Assembly: GCF_029714285.1 (NCBI RefSeq)
Contig: NZ_CP121662.1
Span: forward strand, 806,001 to 870,000
DNA: 64,000 nt
Source of the DNA: Rhizobium sp. CB3090
GTDB taxonomy: Bacteria; Pseudomonadota; Alphaproteobacteria; Rhizobiales; Rhizobiaceae
Direction: 5' to 3'
Position 1 is the stretch's first letter. Each line of letters begins with the position of its first letter. Below are positions 19,180 to 26,794 of the stretch, piece by piece. The notes under the pieces are model-generated. The model was not told the DNA's origin, made no database searches, and saw only the letters and a list, made by a program, of their open reading frames with translations. Both the position numbers and the translations under genes were made by a program.

Positions 19180-21069
19180 TTAACCAGCCATTCCGCTTTC
19201 ATATTCGGACGAAAGCTCAAGCCATTGTTCTTCGGCAGCGGCAAGCTTTTCCGCCGCGTCGGAGCGCTGTTTGGCCTTCTCGGCCGCTTTGGCGGGTGCC
19301 TTCTCATAGAGGGCGGGATCCGCAAGTTCCGCATCAAGCGCCTGAATCATTTTCTCCAGCTTGCCGGTCAAGGATTCGATTTCGTTGATCTTTTTCTTGA
19401 GCGGTGCGAGCGAGGCGCGGCGATCGGCATTGAGCTTGCGCTGATCCGCCTTGGAGACGGAATCGTCGGTGCCGTTGACCTTGCCCTTGTCATCCCTCGG
19501 CTTCGGGCTGGCGACGACGAGGCTGCGATAGTCTTCCAGGTCGCCGTCGAAATTGGAAACCGTGCCGTCGCGCACCAGCCAAAGCTGGTCGACCGTCGCC
19601 TCGATGAGATGGCGGTCGTGCGAGATCAGGATGACCGCGCCGGAATAGTCGTTCAATGCCTGGATCAAGGCATTGCGGCTGTCGATATCGAGATGGTTGG
19701 TCGGTTCGTCGAGGATCAGAAGGTTCGGTGCGTCGAAAGCGGCAAGCCCCATCAGCAGCCGCGCCTTTTCGCCGCCGGAGAGATCCTTGACCTGCGTATC
19801 CATCTTCTCGGTCGCAAGCCCCATCTGTGCGACGCGGGCGCGCACCTTCGCCTCCGGCGCGTCGGGCATACGGCGACGCACATGCTCGACGGCGGTCTGG
19901 TTGGGCACAAGATCGTCGAGCTGATGCTGCGCAAAGAAGCCGATCTTCAGGTTCGGCGCGAGCTTCACATCGCCGCTTTCGGCATCGAGGCGGCCGGAGA
20001 CGAATTTCGCGAAGGTGGATTTGCCGTTGCCGTTGGAGCCGAGCAGGGCGATGCGGTCGTCGACATCGATGCGCAGATTGAGGCGCTTCAGGATCGGCTT
20101 GCCGGGCTCATAGCCGACAGCACCGCCGCTGACGGCGATGATCGGCGACGCCGCCTGTTTTTCCGGCTCGGGAAAGCTGAAGCCCATCACATGATCTTCG
20201 ATGACGGCGGCGACAGTGCCCATGCGCTCCAGCGCCTTGACGCGCGATTGCGCCTGCCGGGCCTTCGTCGCCTTGGCCTTGAAGCGGTCGATGAAGCTCT
20301 GCAGGTGCTTGCGCGCCGCCTCGTTCTTCGCCTTCGCCTTCATCTGCAGCTCGTCGGCTTCCGCCTTCTGGCGCTCGAACTGGTCGTAGGAGCCGCGATA
20401 GAAGGTGAGCTTCTTCTGGTCGAGATGGACGATGGAATTGACGGCCGTGTTCAACAGATCGCGGTCATGCGAGATGATGATGACCGTGTGCGGATAGCGG
20501 CGGATGTAATCCTCCAGCCAGAGCGTGCCTTCGAGGTCGAGATAGTTGGTCGGTTCGTCGAGCAGCAGCAGGTCCGGCTCGGAAAACAGCACCGCCGCGA
20601 GCGCCACGCGCATACGCCAGCCGCCGGAAAAGGAGGAGGCGGGGCGATGCTGGGCCTCATGGTCGAAGCCGAGGCCGGCGAGAATGCTTGCAGCGCGCGC
20701 TTCGGCCGAATGGGCGCCGATATCGGCAAGGCGCGTCTGGATGTCGGCGATGCGATGCGGATCGGTTGCCGTTTCTGCTTCCGCAAGCAGGGCGGTGCGT
20801 TCCTTATCGGCTTTCAGCACGATCTCCACCAGCGGCTCCTCGGTACCCGGCGCCTCCTGCGCCACCTGGCCGATGCGGGCATTGCGCGGAATGGAAACCG
20901 AGCCGCTTTCGGCGGCGAGATCGCCGGTGATCACGCGGAACAATGTCGATTTGCCGGCGCCGTTCTTGCCGACAAGCCCGGCTTTCGTGCCCGCCGGAAG
21001 CGTCACGCTGGCATGGTCGATGAGCAGGCGGCCGGCAATGCGGGCGGAAAGGTCGGAAATCGAAATCAT
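19180..21069 (-). CDS. yheS: ABC-F family ATPase, YheS type
   Basis: The 629-residue product has two ATP-binding domains in one chain and no membrane segments, the mark of ABC-F proteins that act on the ribosome. Walker A sequences are GLVGKNGAGKSTLFRV and LLGSNGNGKSTF. Signatures are SSFSGGWRMRVALAAVL and DLSGGEKARLLMGL. Walker B sequences are LLLLDEPTNYLDL and LLILDEPTNHLDI. The linker has QSFIDRFKAKATKARQAQSR, and the tail is a charged coiled coil. These match YheS rather than Uup or EttA as I recall them. The likely role is relief of stalled translation, though the family was long annotated as transport. Confidence 0.92.
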   Translation of the reverse strand: MISISDLSARIAGRLLIDHASVTLPAGTKAGLVGKNGAGKSTLFRVITGDLAAESGSVSIPRNARIGQVAQEAPGTEEPLVEIVLKADKERTALLAEAETATDPHRIADIQTRLADIGAHSAEARAASILAGLGFDHEAQHRPASSFSGGWRMRVALAAVLFSEPDLLLLDEPTNYLDLEGTLWLEDYIRRYPHTVIIISHDRDLLNTAVNSIVHLDQKKLTFYRGSYDQFERQKAEADELQMKAKAKNEAARKHLQSFIDRFKAKATKARQAQSRVKALERMGTVAAVIEDHVMGFSFPEPEKQAASPIIAVSGGAVGYEPGKPILKRLNLRIDVDDRIALLGSNGNGKSTFAKFVSGRLDAESGDVKLAPNLKIGFFAQHQLDDLVPNQTAVEHVRRRMPDAPEAKVRARVAQMGLATEKMDTQVKDLSGGEKARLLMGLAAFDAPNLLILDEPTNHLDIDSRNALIQALNDYSGAVILISHDRHLIEATVDQLWLVRDGTVSNFDGDLEDYRSLVVASPKPRDDKGKVNGTDDSVSKADQRKLNADRRASLAPLKKKINEIESLTGKLEKMIQALDAELADPALYEKAPAKAAEKAKQRSDAAEKLAAAEEQWLELSSEYESGMAG

Positions 21070-21115
21070 GGCGCGGTTTTGGCCGAACTCCGCGCCGAAG
21101 GCAAGAGCGGAGAGC

Positions 21116-21622
21116 TTAGACGCGGCTGCTGCGCGCTCGCGGCGCTGGGGCAGCGCAGTCCCTCAGCCTCTCCGTCAGCTCGGTTTCATAGAGCAGCAGA
21201 TTGCTCAGCGACGCATTGAGACTGTCTATGGCGGCGGCGACATGCGGCGTCGTTTCGATCTCGCGGGCAAAGCTTTGCTTTTTCATCAGCCCCTCTGCCA
21301 GTTGCTCGGCCACTTCGCGCAACATCTCGGCAGCATCGGCCTCGGATTTCCCGGCGACCAGGCTGCAATGGCTGACGAGGCGATGCTTCAAGCCGATCTC
21401 GTCGAGACTGGCTTGCGAAGGGGAAGGGCCGAGCGCTGCGATCTCGCTGGCGATCCGGCGGTCCGAGCCGTGGAGTGCTTCATGGAAAAGCTGGTAGTTG
21501 CGCGGCAGGGCCTTGACCTTCAGCCTGGCCATATAACCGCCGATCATTTCGAGGTCGGTGGCTGCCTCGTTGTCGTCATTGCCGATGGGATATGCCGAAA
21601 CACCTGCCTGCGAACTCTTCAT
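21116..21622 (-). CDS. conserved hypothetical protein, possibly a signalling-domain remnant
   Basis: The 168-residue product is hydrophilic and largely helical, with no signal peptide or membrane segment. The stretch YMARLKVKALPRNYQLFHEAL resembles the N-terminal helical region that precedes GGDEF domains in several rhizobial diguanylate cyclases, but no GGDEF domain follows. It could be a free-standing version or a remnant. It ends 46 bases upstream of the ABC-F start on the same strand, so the two may be co-transcribed. I cannot assign a function. Confidence 0.65.
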   Translation of the reverse strand: MKSSQAGVSAYPIGNDDNEAATDLEMIGGYMARLKVKALPRNYQLFHEALHGSDRRIASEIAALGPSPSQASLDEIGLKHRLVSHCSLVAGKSEADAAEMLREVAEQLAEGLMKKQSFAREIETTPHVAAAIDSLNASLSNLLLYETELTERLRDCAAPAPRARSSRV

Positions 21623-21783
21623 GCCTACTCTCTAATGACCGCCAACTGATATATTTGACGAATTTGCAAGGGCGCAGGTTAAGGCAGCATGAACGGAGCA
21701 TTCATACTGGCGCGATCTTGCAAGAAAATTAGACAGTCGAACAACGCCAAACTGTATTCGGGAGCGATGGCTCGCGCCTTGCT

Positions 21784-22293
21784 TTACATCCAGCGCTTTC
21801 CGTCCATGCGCAGGAAATAAATCAGATCGAGACCCAGCGACGGTTTGCCCATTCCTGTCAGTATCACGTGGCATTGGCCGCGATGGTGGGTCTGGTGGTT
21901 GAAGAAATGCGCGAGTGCCGGCCCCAATGGATGGGTAATGGTTCCCGGCCGGATGATTGGCGTATAGGTGATGTCTGCGGCAAGTGCATCGTTATCGAGC
22001 GTGTCTATCCAATCGATGATGCGCCGGTCTTCGGCCTCCCGAGCGGCACGAAGATCCTTGAGAGTGTCGTGCAATATGACGTCCAAGGCTGCCGGCATGT
22101 CACCTGTGCCGCTAAAACGATGCATCCAAGCGCGATCACCGACCAAGATATGATTGAGCGTGCCGCGCAGTGAGCCGAAAAATGCGCCTCGGTTCTCGCG
22201 ATACTCGGCATCACTGAGTTGGGCGACGGCATCGTAGAGCAGGGCGTTGGCCCAGCGGTTGTAATCGGCGAACATTCTGTAATGTCTCAGCAT
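21784..22293 (-). CDS. DinB-family (YfiT-like fold) metal-binding protein
   Basis: The 169-residue product begins MLRHYRMFADYNRWANALLY, the standard DinB start. It carries the three metal-binding histidines expected of the four-helix fold: LRGTLNHILVGDRAWMHRF near residue 47 and FFNHQTHHRGQCHVIL near residue 133. Many members are thiol-dependent transferases or stress proteins. The reaction of this one is unknown. A good GAGGTC ribosome site precedes the ATG. It is divergent from ndk across about 225 bases. Confidence 0.9.
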   Translation of the reverse strand: MLRHYRMFADYNRWANALLYDAVAQLSDAEYRENRGAFFGSLRGTLNHILVGDRAWMHRFSGTGDMPAALDVILHDTLKDLRAAREAEDRRIIDWIDTLDNDALAADITYTPIIRPGTITHPLGPALAHFFNHQTHHRGQCHVILTGMGKPSLGLDLIYFLRMDGKRWM

Positions 22294-22471
22294 ACTGACC
22301 TCCTCAAGAGCGATGAAGTAAGCCTAAAATAGAAGGAGCAAATGGGGCTGATGGCACCCACGAAATTTGCTGATGGGATTGCCGGCCGGCCGCCGGCCTC
22401 ACCCCCGAATCGGACATCCGGACTGTGACAGCAGCGTGAAATTGGCGAATCCCCCTTGTTTTAAGGCTGTG

Positions 22472-22490
22472 GGGCGGGTAAAGACCGCCC
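22472..22490 (+). promoter_or_regulatory. hairpin in the ndk leader
   Basis: GGGCGG at 22472-22477 pairs with CCGCCC at 22485-22490, followed by ACTTTTCTCT, 30 bases before the ndk ATG. It could be a weak terminator for upstream transcription or a stabilising leader structure. Nothing in the sequence decides between these. Confidence 0.35.
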
Positions 22491-22519
22491 ACTTTTCTCT
22501 GACGACAAGGAATTGACCC

Positions 22520-22942
22520 ATGGCGATTGAACGCACTTTTTCGATGATCAAGCCGGACGCGACCAAGCGTAACCTGACCGGCGCCATCACCAAGATTTTC
22601 GAGGACAATGGCCTGCGCGTCATCGCTTCCAAGCGCGTTTGGATGAGCAAGCGCGAAGCCGAAGGCTTCTACGCCGTTCATAAGGACCGTCCGTTCTTCG
22701 GCGAACTCGTCGAAGGCATGACCTCCGGCCCGACCGTCGTTCAGGTTCTGGAAGGCGAAGGCGCCATCCTGAAGAACCGCGAAATCATGGGCGCGACCAA
22801 CCCGGCCAACGCCGCCGAAGGCACGATCCGCAAGATCCACGCTCTGTCGATCGGCGAAAACTCCGTTCACGGCTCAGACGCTCCGGAAACCGCTGCGATC
22901 GAAATCGCCTACTGGTTCTCCGAAACCGAAATCGTCGGCTGA
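22520..22942 (+). CDS. ndk: nucleoside diphosphate kinase
   Basis: The 140-residue product transfers gamma-phosphate between nucleoside triphosphates and diphosphates. It has the N-terminal [18 protein letters not shown] and the catalytic histidine in [19 protein letters not shown], which is the family signature. The length is normal. It has an AAGGAA ribosome site and ends at a strong terminator shared with the convergent lipoprotein gene. Confidence 0.98.
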   Translation: MAIERTFSMIKPDATKRNLTGAITKIFEDNGLRVIASKRVWMSKREAEGFYAVHKDRPFFGELVEGMTSGPTVVQVLEGEGAILKNREIMGATNPANAAEGTIRKIHALSIGENSVHGSDAPETAAIEIAYWFSETEIVG

Positions 22943-22984
22943 ATCAGTCACTCAGCCTTCGCGCTGAAGAGATTGAATTGATAG

Positions 22985-23015
22985 AAAAAGCCGGGGTCTC
23001 GCGCCCCGGCTTTTT
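22985..23015. terminator. bidirectional terminator shared by ndk and the lipoprotein gene
   Basis: AAAAAGCCGGGG at 22985-22996 pairs with CCCCGGCTTTTT at 23004-23015 around a 7-base loop, giving T-runs on both strands. Its right edge touches the stop codon of the minus-strand lipoprotein gene. The same stem is used after the outer-membrane protein gene at 30618. Confidence 0.85.
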
Positions 23016-23524
23016 CATGCAGGACAGGCCTCGTCATGCCCATAGTCGATGCTGCCATCGGCTTTGAAGACATCCGGGTTTTTCGTGTAGCCCGGGCCGA
23101 CCACGAGCGCCCTTGTCGGCAGCACGGTCTGATCGAGATCGGATTTCACCTCAGTCTTGATGGTCTGGATCGTCTTGTCTTTGGCATCGACCAGCTTGAT
23201 CGAGACGGAATAGGGGCGGTCCTTGCGCACGCAGCGCAGATCCGGACTTTCGAGCGTGATCTTGTCCCAGAACGTATATATCTTTTCCCGCACTACCAGG
23301 GGATCGCCACCCATCGGATTCTCGAATTCCGCGACCGCCGTCGTCCCTTCCGGGATCGGCGCGATCTTTTTCAGCGTGATCACGTAGTTCGCGGTTGCGA
23401 CACGATAGTCGAAGACGAAGAGCCGGCCGCTGAGTTCGGTCGGGCCGTTTTCGGCCTGCCGCTGGCAACCGGCAAGCGCAAGGCCCGCAATTGCGGCCAT
23501 CAAAACGATTGCCTGGGTTCTCAT
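23015..23524 (-). CDS. putative lipoprotein of unknown function
   Basis: The 169-residue product starts MRTQAIVLMAAIAGLALAGC, a clear lipoprotein signal with the lipidated cysteine at residue 20. The mature part has alternating beta-type residues (GRLFVFDYRVATANYVITLK) and no enzyme motif that I recognise. The start is fixed by the ATGA overlap with the CGNR regulator gene upstream, so the two form an operon. Its link to the regulator and to the divergent LivH-like permease suggests an envelope role in the same response. Confidence 0.8.
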   Translation of the reverse strand: MRTQAIVLMAAIAGLALAGCQRQAENGPTELSGRLFVFDYRVATANYVITLKKIAPIPEGTTAVAEFENPMGGDPLVVREKIYTFWDKITLESPDLRCVRKDRPYSVSIKLVDAKDKTIQTIKTEVKSDLDQTVLPTRALVVGPGYTKNPDVFKADGSIDYGHDEACPA

Positions 23525-24072
23525 GGTGCACTCTCCTCCTTCTTGCGGCGATAATGCCGGTTCGCCTTGGCGCGGTTGCCGCAGACCGCCATGTCGCACC
23601 AGGCCCGGCTCTTGTTCTTGCTACGGTCGATAAACAGCCAGCCGCAGTTGCGGCAGATTTTCATGCGGTCCGGATCGGGCATGGCAATGAGCCGCAGCGT
23701 CGAATGCACGGTCGCGGCATCGAGCCCATCGGGCGAGGCGGCCCGCCGCAGTACCGTCGACTGCGCCTCCAGCAGATCGGCGAGCAGCGCGTCGGCATCG
23801 CGGTCGAGAATGCGGGCGCGAAAATAGCCGTCGATCGCCTCACGCAGATCGATAAAGCCGGATTTATTCTCCTGACGCACCGGCAAGATATCGCCGAACA
23901 AGGCCCGCTCGGCGCAGAAATTCGCGGCCGCTTTCGGAAAACTCTCCATCTGCCCCGGCGCCTCAAAACGATCGATGCGTCGCTCGTCGTCATGGCGCAT
24001 TATGACGCTGTTGGCGACGTCCAGCGCCAGCGCGCCGCCGGAAAACCGGTGTGGGGTCCAGGAAAAGCTCAT
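23521..24072 (-). CDS. CGNR zinc-finger (ABATE-domain) putative transcription regulator
   Basis: The 183-residue product has an N-terminal ABATE-like helical domain and a C-terminal zinc finger. The finger reads MKICRNCGWLFIDRSKNKSR, then WCDMAVCGNRAKANRHYRRK, containing the name-giving CGNR motif with CxxC and C-x4-C spacing. Such proteins are annotated as putative stress-response regulators, and the basic tail suits DNA binding. The ATG at 24072 is two codons inside a TTG alternative. It is divergent from a LivH-like permease. A 28-base inverted repeat lies between the two starts and is a natural operator candidate. Confidence 0.88.
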   Translation of the reverse strand: MSFSWTPHRFSGGALALDVANSVIMRHDDERRIDRFEAPGQMESFPKAAANFCAERALFGDILPVRQENKSGFIDLREAIDGYFRARILDRDADALLADLLEAQSTVLRRAASPDGLDAATVHSTLRLIAMPDPDRMKICRNCGWLFIDRSKNKSRAWCDMAVCGNRAKANRHYRRKKEESAP

Positions 24073-24083
24073 GCCCAAAATTA

Positions 24084-24111
24084 TAACTGGTAAAATGGAT
24101 TTTACTAGTTA
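24084..24111. promoter_or_regulatory. operator-like inverted repeat between the CGNR regulator and the permease
   Basis: TAACTGGTAAAA at 24084-24095 and TTTTACTAGTTA at 24100-24111 are inverted copies matching at 11 of 12 positions, separated by TGGA. The repeat begins 12 bases upstream of the regulator ATG and ends 24 bases before the permease ATG. It could serve a dimeric regulator controlling both directions, most simply the CGNR protein itself. Confidence 0.6.
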
Positions 24112-24135
24112 CTATTCGTGATATCCGGAGGTTCT

Positions 24136-25032
24136 ATGGCCTATCTCCTGCAGCAATTGGCGAATGCGGTTCCGCTCGCAGCACTCTATGCGGCGCTGGC
24201 TTTCGGCTATGCTGTCGCGTTCGGTGTGATGAAGCGGGCCGATATCACCTATGGCGCGCTTTTCGCCTTTTCCGGCCAGATGTTGGTCCTGTTCACCGAT
24301 GTCGGCTACACGAGGATGTTTCTCATTCTGCCGGCCGCACTCGCCTTCGGCGGCGCCATCGCAATTACCTATACGCTGGGGACGAGCTTTCTCATCGGCC
24401 GCTCGGTCATGCTGCCGCTGTCGCGCAAATCGCCCAACACGATCATCGTCGCAGCACTTGGCATGATGATCATATTGATGGAAACGGCGCGGTTGGCCTC
24501 CAATACGCGCGGTATCTGGCTGCCGCCTTTCCTGAACGGCATGATCGTCTTCTGGGATAGCGGCAATTTCCGGGTCACGTTGACCGAGATCCAGCTCCTC
24601 AATACGGCGCTGATGGTTCTGGTGATCCTCGGCGGCACCTATGTGCTGAGATATACCGGATGGGGCCGTGTCTGGCGGGCGGTGACGGATGATGCGCTGG
24701 CGGCCGAGCTTTGCGGCACGAGTGCCAATCGCGTCTTTCTGCTGGCTTATGTCGCCTCGGCATTGGTCGCAACCGCCTGCGGCCTGCTCGCGACCTGCTA
24801 TTACGGCACGATGGATTTCGGCGCCGGGCTGATGTTTGGGCTGAAGGTGCTGATGATAGCCGCTGTCGGCGGCTATTCCGATCCGCTGAAATCGGCTGGC
24901 GGCGCGGCGTTGCTCGGCCTGTTCGAGACCATGTGGGGCGCCTACGGACCGTTCCTGTGGCGCGACTTCGTGATCTTCTCGCTGCTCGTCCTGCTGCTGG
25001 TGTTAAGCCGGCGGGAGCGTGTGGTTCCGTAA
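24136..25032 (+). CDS. LivH-like inner-membrane permease without ABC partners
   Basis: The 298-residue product has about eight hydrophobic segments. It resembles branched-chain amino acid ABC permeases of the LivH type in VPLAALYAALAFGYAVAFGV, RAVTDDALAAELCGTSANRV and LKVLMIAAVGGYSDPLKSAG. Substrates of the family are amino acids, amides or urea. No LivM, LivF, LivG or binding protein is encoded nearby, so it must borrow subunits from elsewhere or act differently. The ATG at 24136 follows GGAGG. It ends three bases before the convergent moaE stop. Confidence 0.82.
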   Translation: MAYLLQQLANAVPLAALYAALAFGYAVAFGVMKRADITYGALFAFSGQMLVLFTDVGYTRMFLILPAALAFGGAIAITYTLGTSFLIGRSVMLPLSRKSPNTIIVAALGMMIILMETARLASNTRGIWLPPFLNGMIVFWDSGNFRVTLTEIQLLNTALMVLVILGGTYVLRYTGWGRVWRAVTDDALAAELCGTSANRVFLLAYVASALVATACGLLATCYYGTMDFGAGLMFGLKVLMIAAVGGYSDPLKSAGGAALLGLFETMWGAYGPFLWRDFVIFSLLVLLLVLSRRERVVP

Positions 25033-25035
25033 GGA

Positions 25036-25503
25036 TCAGTCCTTATCCGCCCACTTGGCGCGCGCGGCATCGTCCGCATCCTTGGCCGAAACCCAATCGC
25101 CCTCTTTCCCGTCTTTCGCATGTTCCTTCTTCCAGAACGGCGCCGAAGTCTTCAGGAAATCCATGACGAAATTGGCGCCGTCAAAGGCTGCCTGCCGATG
25201 CGAGGCGGTGGCCACGACGAGAACGATGTTTTCTCCAGGCGCAATTTTGCCGTAGCGATGGATGGCGGTCAGGCCGCGAAGATCGAATCGCTCGATGGCG
25301 AGCGTCGCGATCCGGGTAATCTCCGCTTCCGCCATGCCGGGATAATGCTCGAGTTCCAGAGCGTCGAGCGCTCCGCCCTCGTCGCGGCAGAGGCCGGAAA
25401 AGGTGACGACCGCGCCGATATCATGACGCCCTTCCGTCAGGCGGTCGATTTCGGTTTGGAGGTCGAAATCCTCTCGCTGGACTTTGACGAATGGTAAAAT
25501 CAT
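25036..25503 (-). CDS. moaE: molybdopterin synthase catalytic subunit MoaE
   Basis: MoaE converts cyclic pyranopterin monophosphate to molybdopterin using sulfur carried on the MoaD C-terminus. The 155-residue product has GAVVTFSGLCRDEGGALDAL, EHYPGMAEAEI, IHRYGKIAPGENIVLVV and the catalytic-side FLKTSAPFWKKEH. The length is normal. It lies downstream of moaD on the same strand but is separated from it by a 239-base gap filled by a mosaic repeat, which is unusual for this pair. Confidence 0.96.
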   Translation of the reverse strand: MILPFVKVQREDFDLQTEIDRLTEGRHDIGAVVTFSGLCRDEGGALDALELEHYPGMAEAEITRIATLAIERFDLRGLTAIHRYGKIAPGENIVLVVATASHRQAAFDGANFVMDFLKTSAPFWKKEHAKDGKEGDWVSAKDADDAARAKWADKD

Positions 25504-25506
25504 TGG

Positions 25507-25640
25507 CCTGTCCCCCTTCTCCCCACCGGGGGTCCGAAGGACGGGTCGAGACCAGTGGCTCGACCCTGGTTCGTGCCCGATAGGGCGGATGAGGGGGGCG
25601 AGGAGCGGAGCGCCGAGGCCTTGAGCGGCAAGCGAAAGGC
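25507..25640. repeat. extra modules of the moaD-moaE mosaic repeat
   Basis: The stretch holds CCCCCTTCTCCCCACCGGGGG, a hairpin GGGTCGAG/CTCGACCC at 25543-25550 and 25559-25566, and GCCCGATAGGGCGGATGAGG. The modules resemble the hairpin and linker parts of copies elsewhere in the window and look like a second element adjoining copy 3. No open reading frame of interest crosses it. Confidence 0.5.
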
Positions 25641-25643
25641 AGT

Positions 25644-25707
25644 CTTACGGTGCGACGCCCCCTCAACCTGCGCTAGCGCGCATCCTTCTCCCCGCTGGGG
25701 AGAAGGT
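25644..25707. repeat. mosaic intergenic repeat, copy 3
   Basis: The element reads CTTACGGTG, then GCCCCCTCAACC, then a GCGCTAGCGCGC palindrome, then CCTTCTCCCCGCTGGGGAGAAGG. Outer modules match the copy at 14574-14636 closely. It separates moaD from moaE. Confidence 0.8.
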
Positions 25708-25742
25708 AAAGCCTCTTCCAACCTCCGCGAAGCAACCATATC

Positions 25743-26000
25743 TCACCCACCAGTCATCGGCGGAAACAGCCCGATCTCCTTGGCGCCGAAGACCGGTTCA
25801 TCATGATCGGCATGTTCCATATCGATGGCAACGCGGATCGCCTCTGGAAACTGAAGCGCGGCTTCATATTCTTCTCCCAAGCTCCTCAAATGACTCAAGA
25901 GATCGCCGACGGTCACGACATCTGCAGGGAGGGAAATCTCTTCCTCACCCTTGCCGATCCGTTCGCGCACCCAGGCGAAATAGACGAGTTTCGTCATCAT
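25743..26000 (-). CDS. moaD: molybdopterin synthase sulfur-carrier subunit MoaD
   Basis: The 85-residue product is a ubiquitin-like protein beginning MMTKLVYFAWVRERIG and ending FPPMTGG. The C-terminal Gly-Gly is the site that becomes thiocarboxylated and donates sulfur in molybdopterin synthesis. The ATG at 26000 overlaps the pgsA stop by four bases (ATGA), so the two genes are coupled. Its partner moaE lies downstream beyond a repeat. Confidence 0.95.
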   Translation of the reverse strand: MMTKLVYFAWVRERIGKGEEEISLPADVVTVGDLLSHLRSLGEEYEAALQFPEAIRVAIDMEHADHDEPVFGAKEIGLFPPMTGG

Positions 26001-26584
26001 TCCTCATCCACGACATGTTTCAAACCGGCGCGGAAATAATCATAGCCGGTATAGATGGTCAGCAGCGCTGCGACCCAGAGCAGGACGATGCCGATCTCCG
26101 TCGTATAGGGTAGCACCTTGTCGCCTGCCGGCCCAGCCAGCAGGAAGGCGATGGCGACGAGCTGAGCGGTCGTCTTCCATTTGGCTATGCGGGTCACCGG
26201 CACGCTGACCTTCAGCGCCGCCAGATACTCACGCAAGCCCGAGACGAGGATTTCGCGGCAAAGAATGATGATGGCAGCCCAAAGCGACCAGCCTGCGATC
26301 GTGCCATCGGCGGCCACCAGCAGCAGGATCGCAGAGACCAGCAGCTTGTCGGCGATCGGGTCGAGCATGCGGCCGATATTCGAGGTCTGGTTCCAGATGC
26401 GCGCGAGATAGCCATCCAGGAAGTCGGTGATCGAGGCGACGATGAAGATCCAGAGCGCGACCCATCGCGCAAAATCAGAGCCTTCCAGTTTTCCTTCGAT
26501 GAAGAAGCACAGGACGATCAAGGGCACGCAGAGAATGCGGCCATAAGTGAGCAGATTGGGAATGCTATATGCGCGCGAAGCCAT
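25997..26584 (-). CDS. pgsA: CDP-diacylglycerol-glycerol-3-phosphate 3-phosphatidyltransferase
   Basis: PgsA makes phosphatidylglycerol phosphate at the inner membrane. The 195-residue product has several membrane segments and the CDP-alcohol phosphotransferase motif in FLDGYLARIWNQTSNIGRML followed by DPIADK, with the expected DG..AR...G...D...D pattern. It begins MASRAYSIPNLLTYGRILC, typical of the family. uvrC lies about 210 bases upstream on the same strand, and moaD overlaps its end. The order uvrC-pgsA-moaD-moaE is common in rhizobia. Confidence 0.95.
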   Translation of the reverse strand: MASRAYSIPNLLTYGRILCVPLIVLCFFIEGKLEGSDFARWVALWIFIVASITDFLDGYLARIWNQTSNIGRMLDPIADKLLVSAILLLVAADGTIAGWSLWAAIIILCREILVSGLREYLAALKVSVPVTRIAKWKTTAQLVAIAFLLAGPAGDKVLPYTTEIGIVLLWVAALLTIYTGYDYFRAGLKHVVDEE

Positions 26585-26664
26585 GGAAATCGTTTCGTTT
26601 CAGTTGTTTCAGCGGACCAAAATGGCCTTCCCCAAGGCGTTATTTCGTTCCAGCTATTTGATTT

Positions 26665-26710
26665 AGCATGATCTTATCCAAAAACCGTTCCGCACCTCTT
26701 GGGACCATGC
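26665..26710. repeat. degenerate palindromic intergenic repeat
   Basis: AGCATGATCTTATCC at the left and GGGACCATGC at the right flank a central AAAACCGTTCCGCACCTCTT. The pattern (GCATGATC ... accggttcc ... GATCATGC) recalls an abundant rhizobial palindromic repeat, here with several mismatches. It lies between uvrC and pgsA. Confidence 0.45.
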
Positions 26711-26794
26711 CCTAGATGGCGGTTTGAGGAGCTTGCCGTCAATATTGTTTCTGTTTTTTCATCGTCATTGCGTGGAATTTGCGACCAGCTTTTC

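Noticed and set aside
19123..21219. 698-codon open frame opposite the ABC-F gene
   Set aside because: The minus strand encodes a complete two-domain ABC-F protein. The plus-strand product is compositionally biased and lacks motifs.
22472..22490. Riboswitch before ndk
   Set aside because: Only one short hairpin is present, with no conserved multi-helix core that I recognise.
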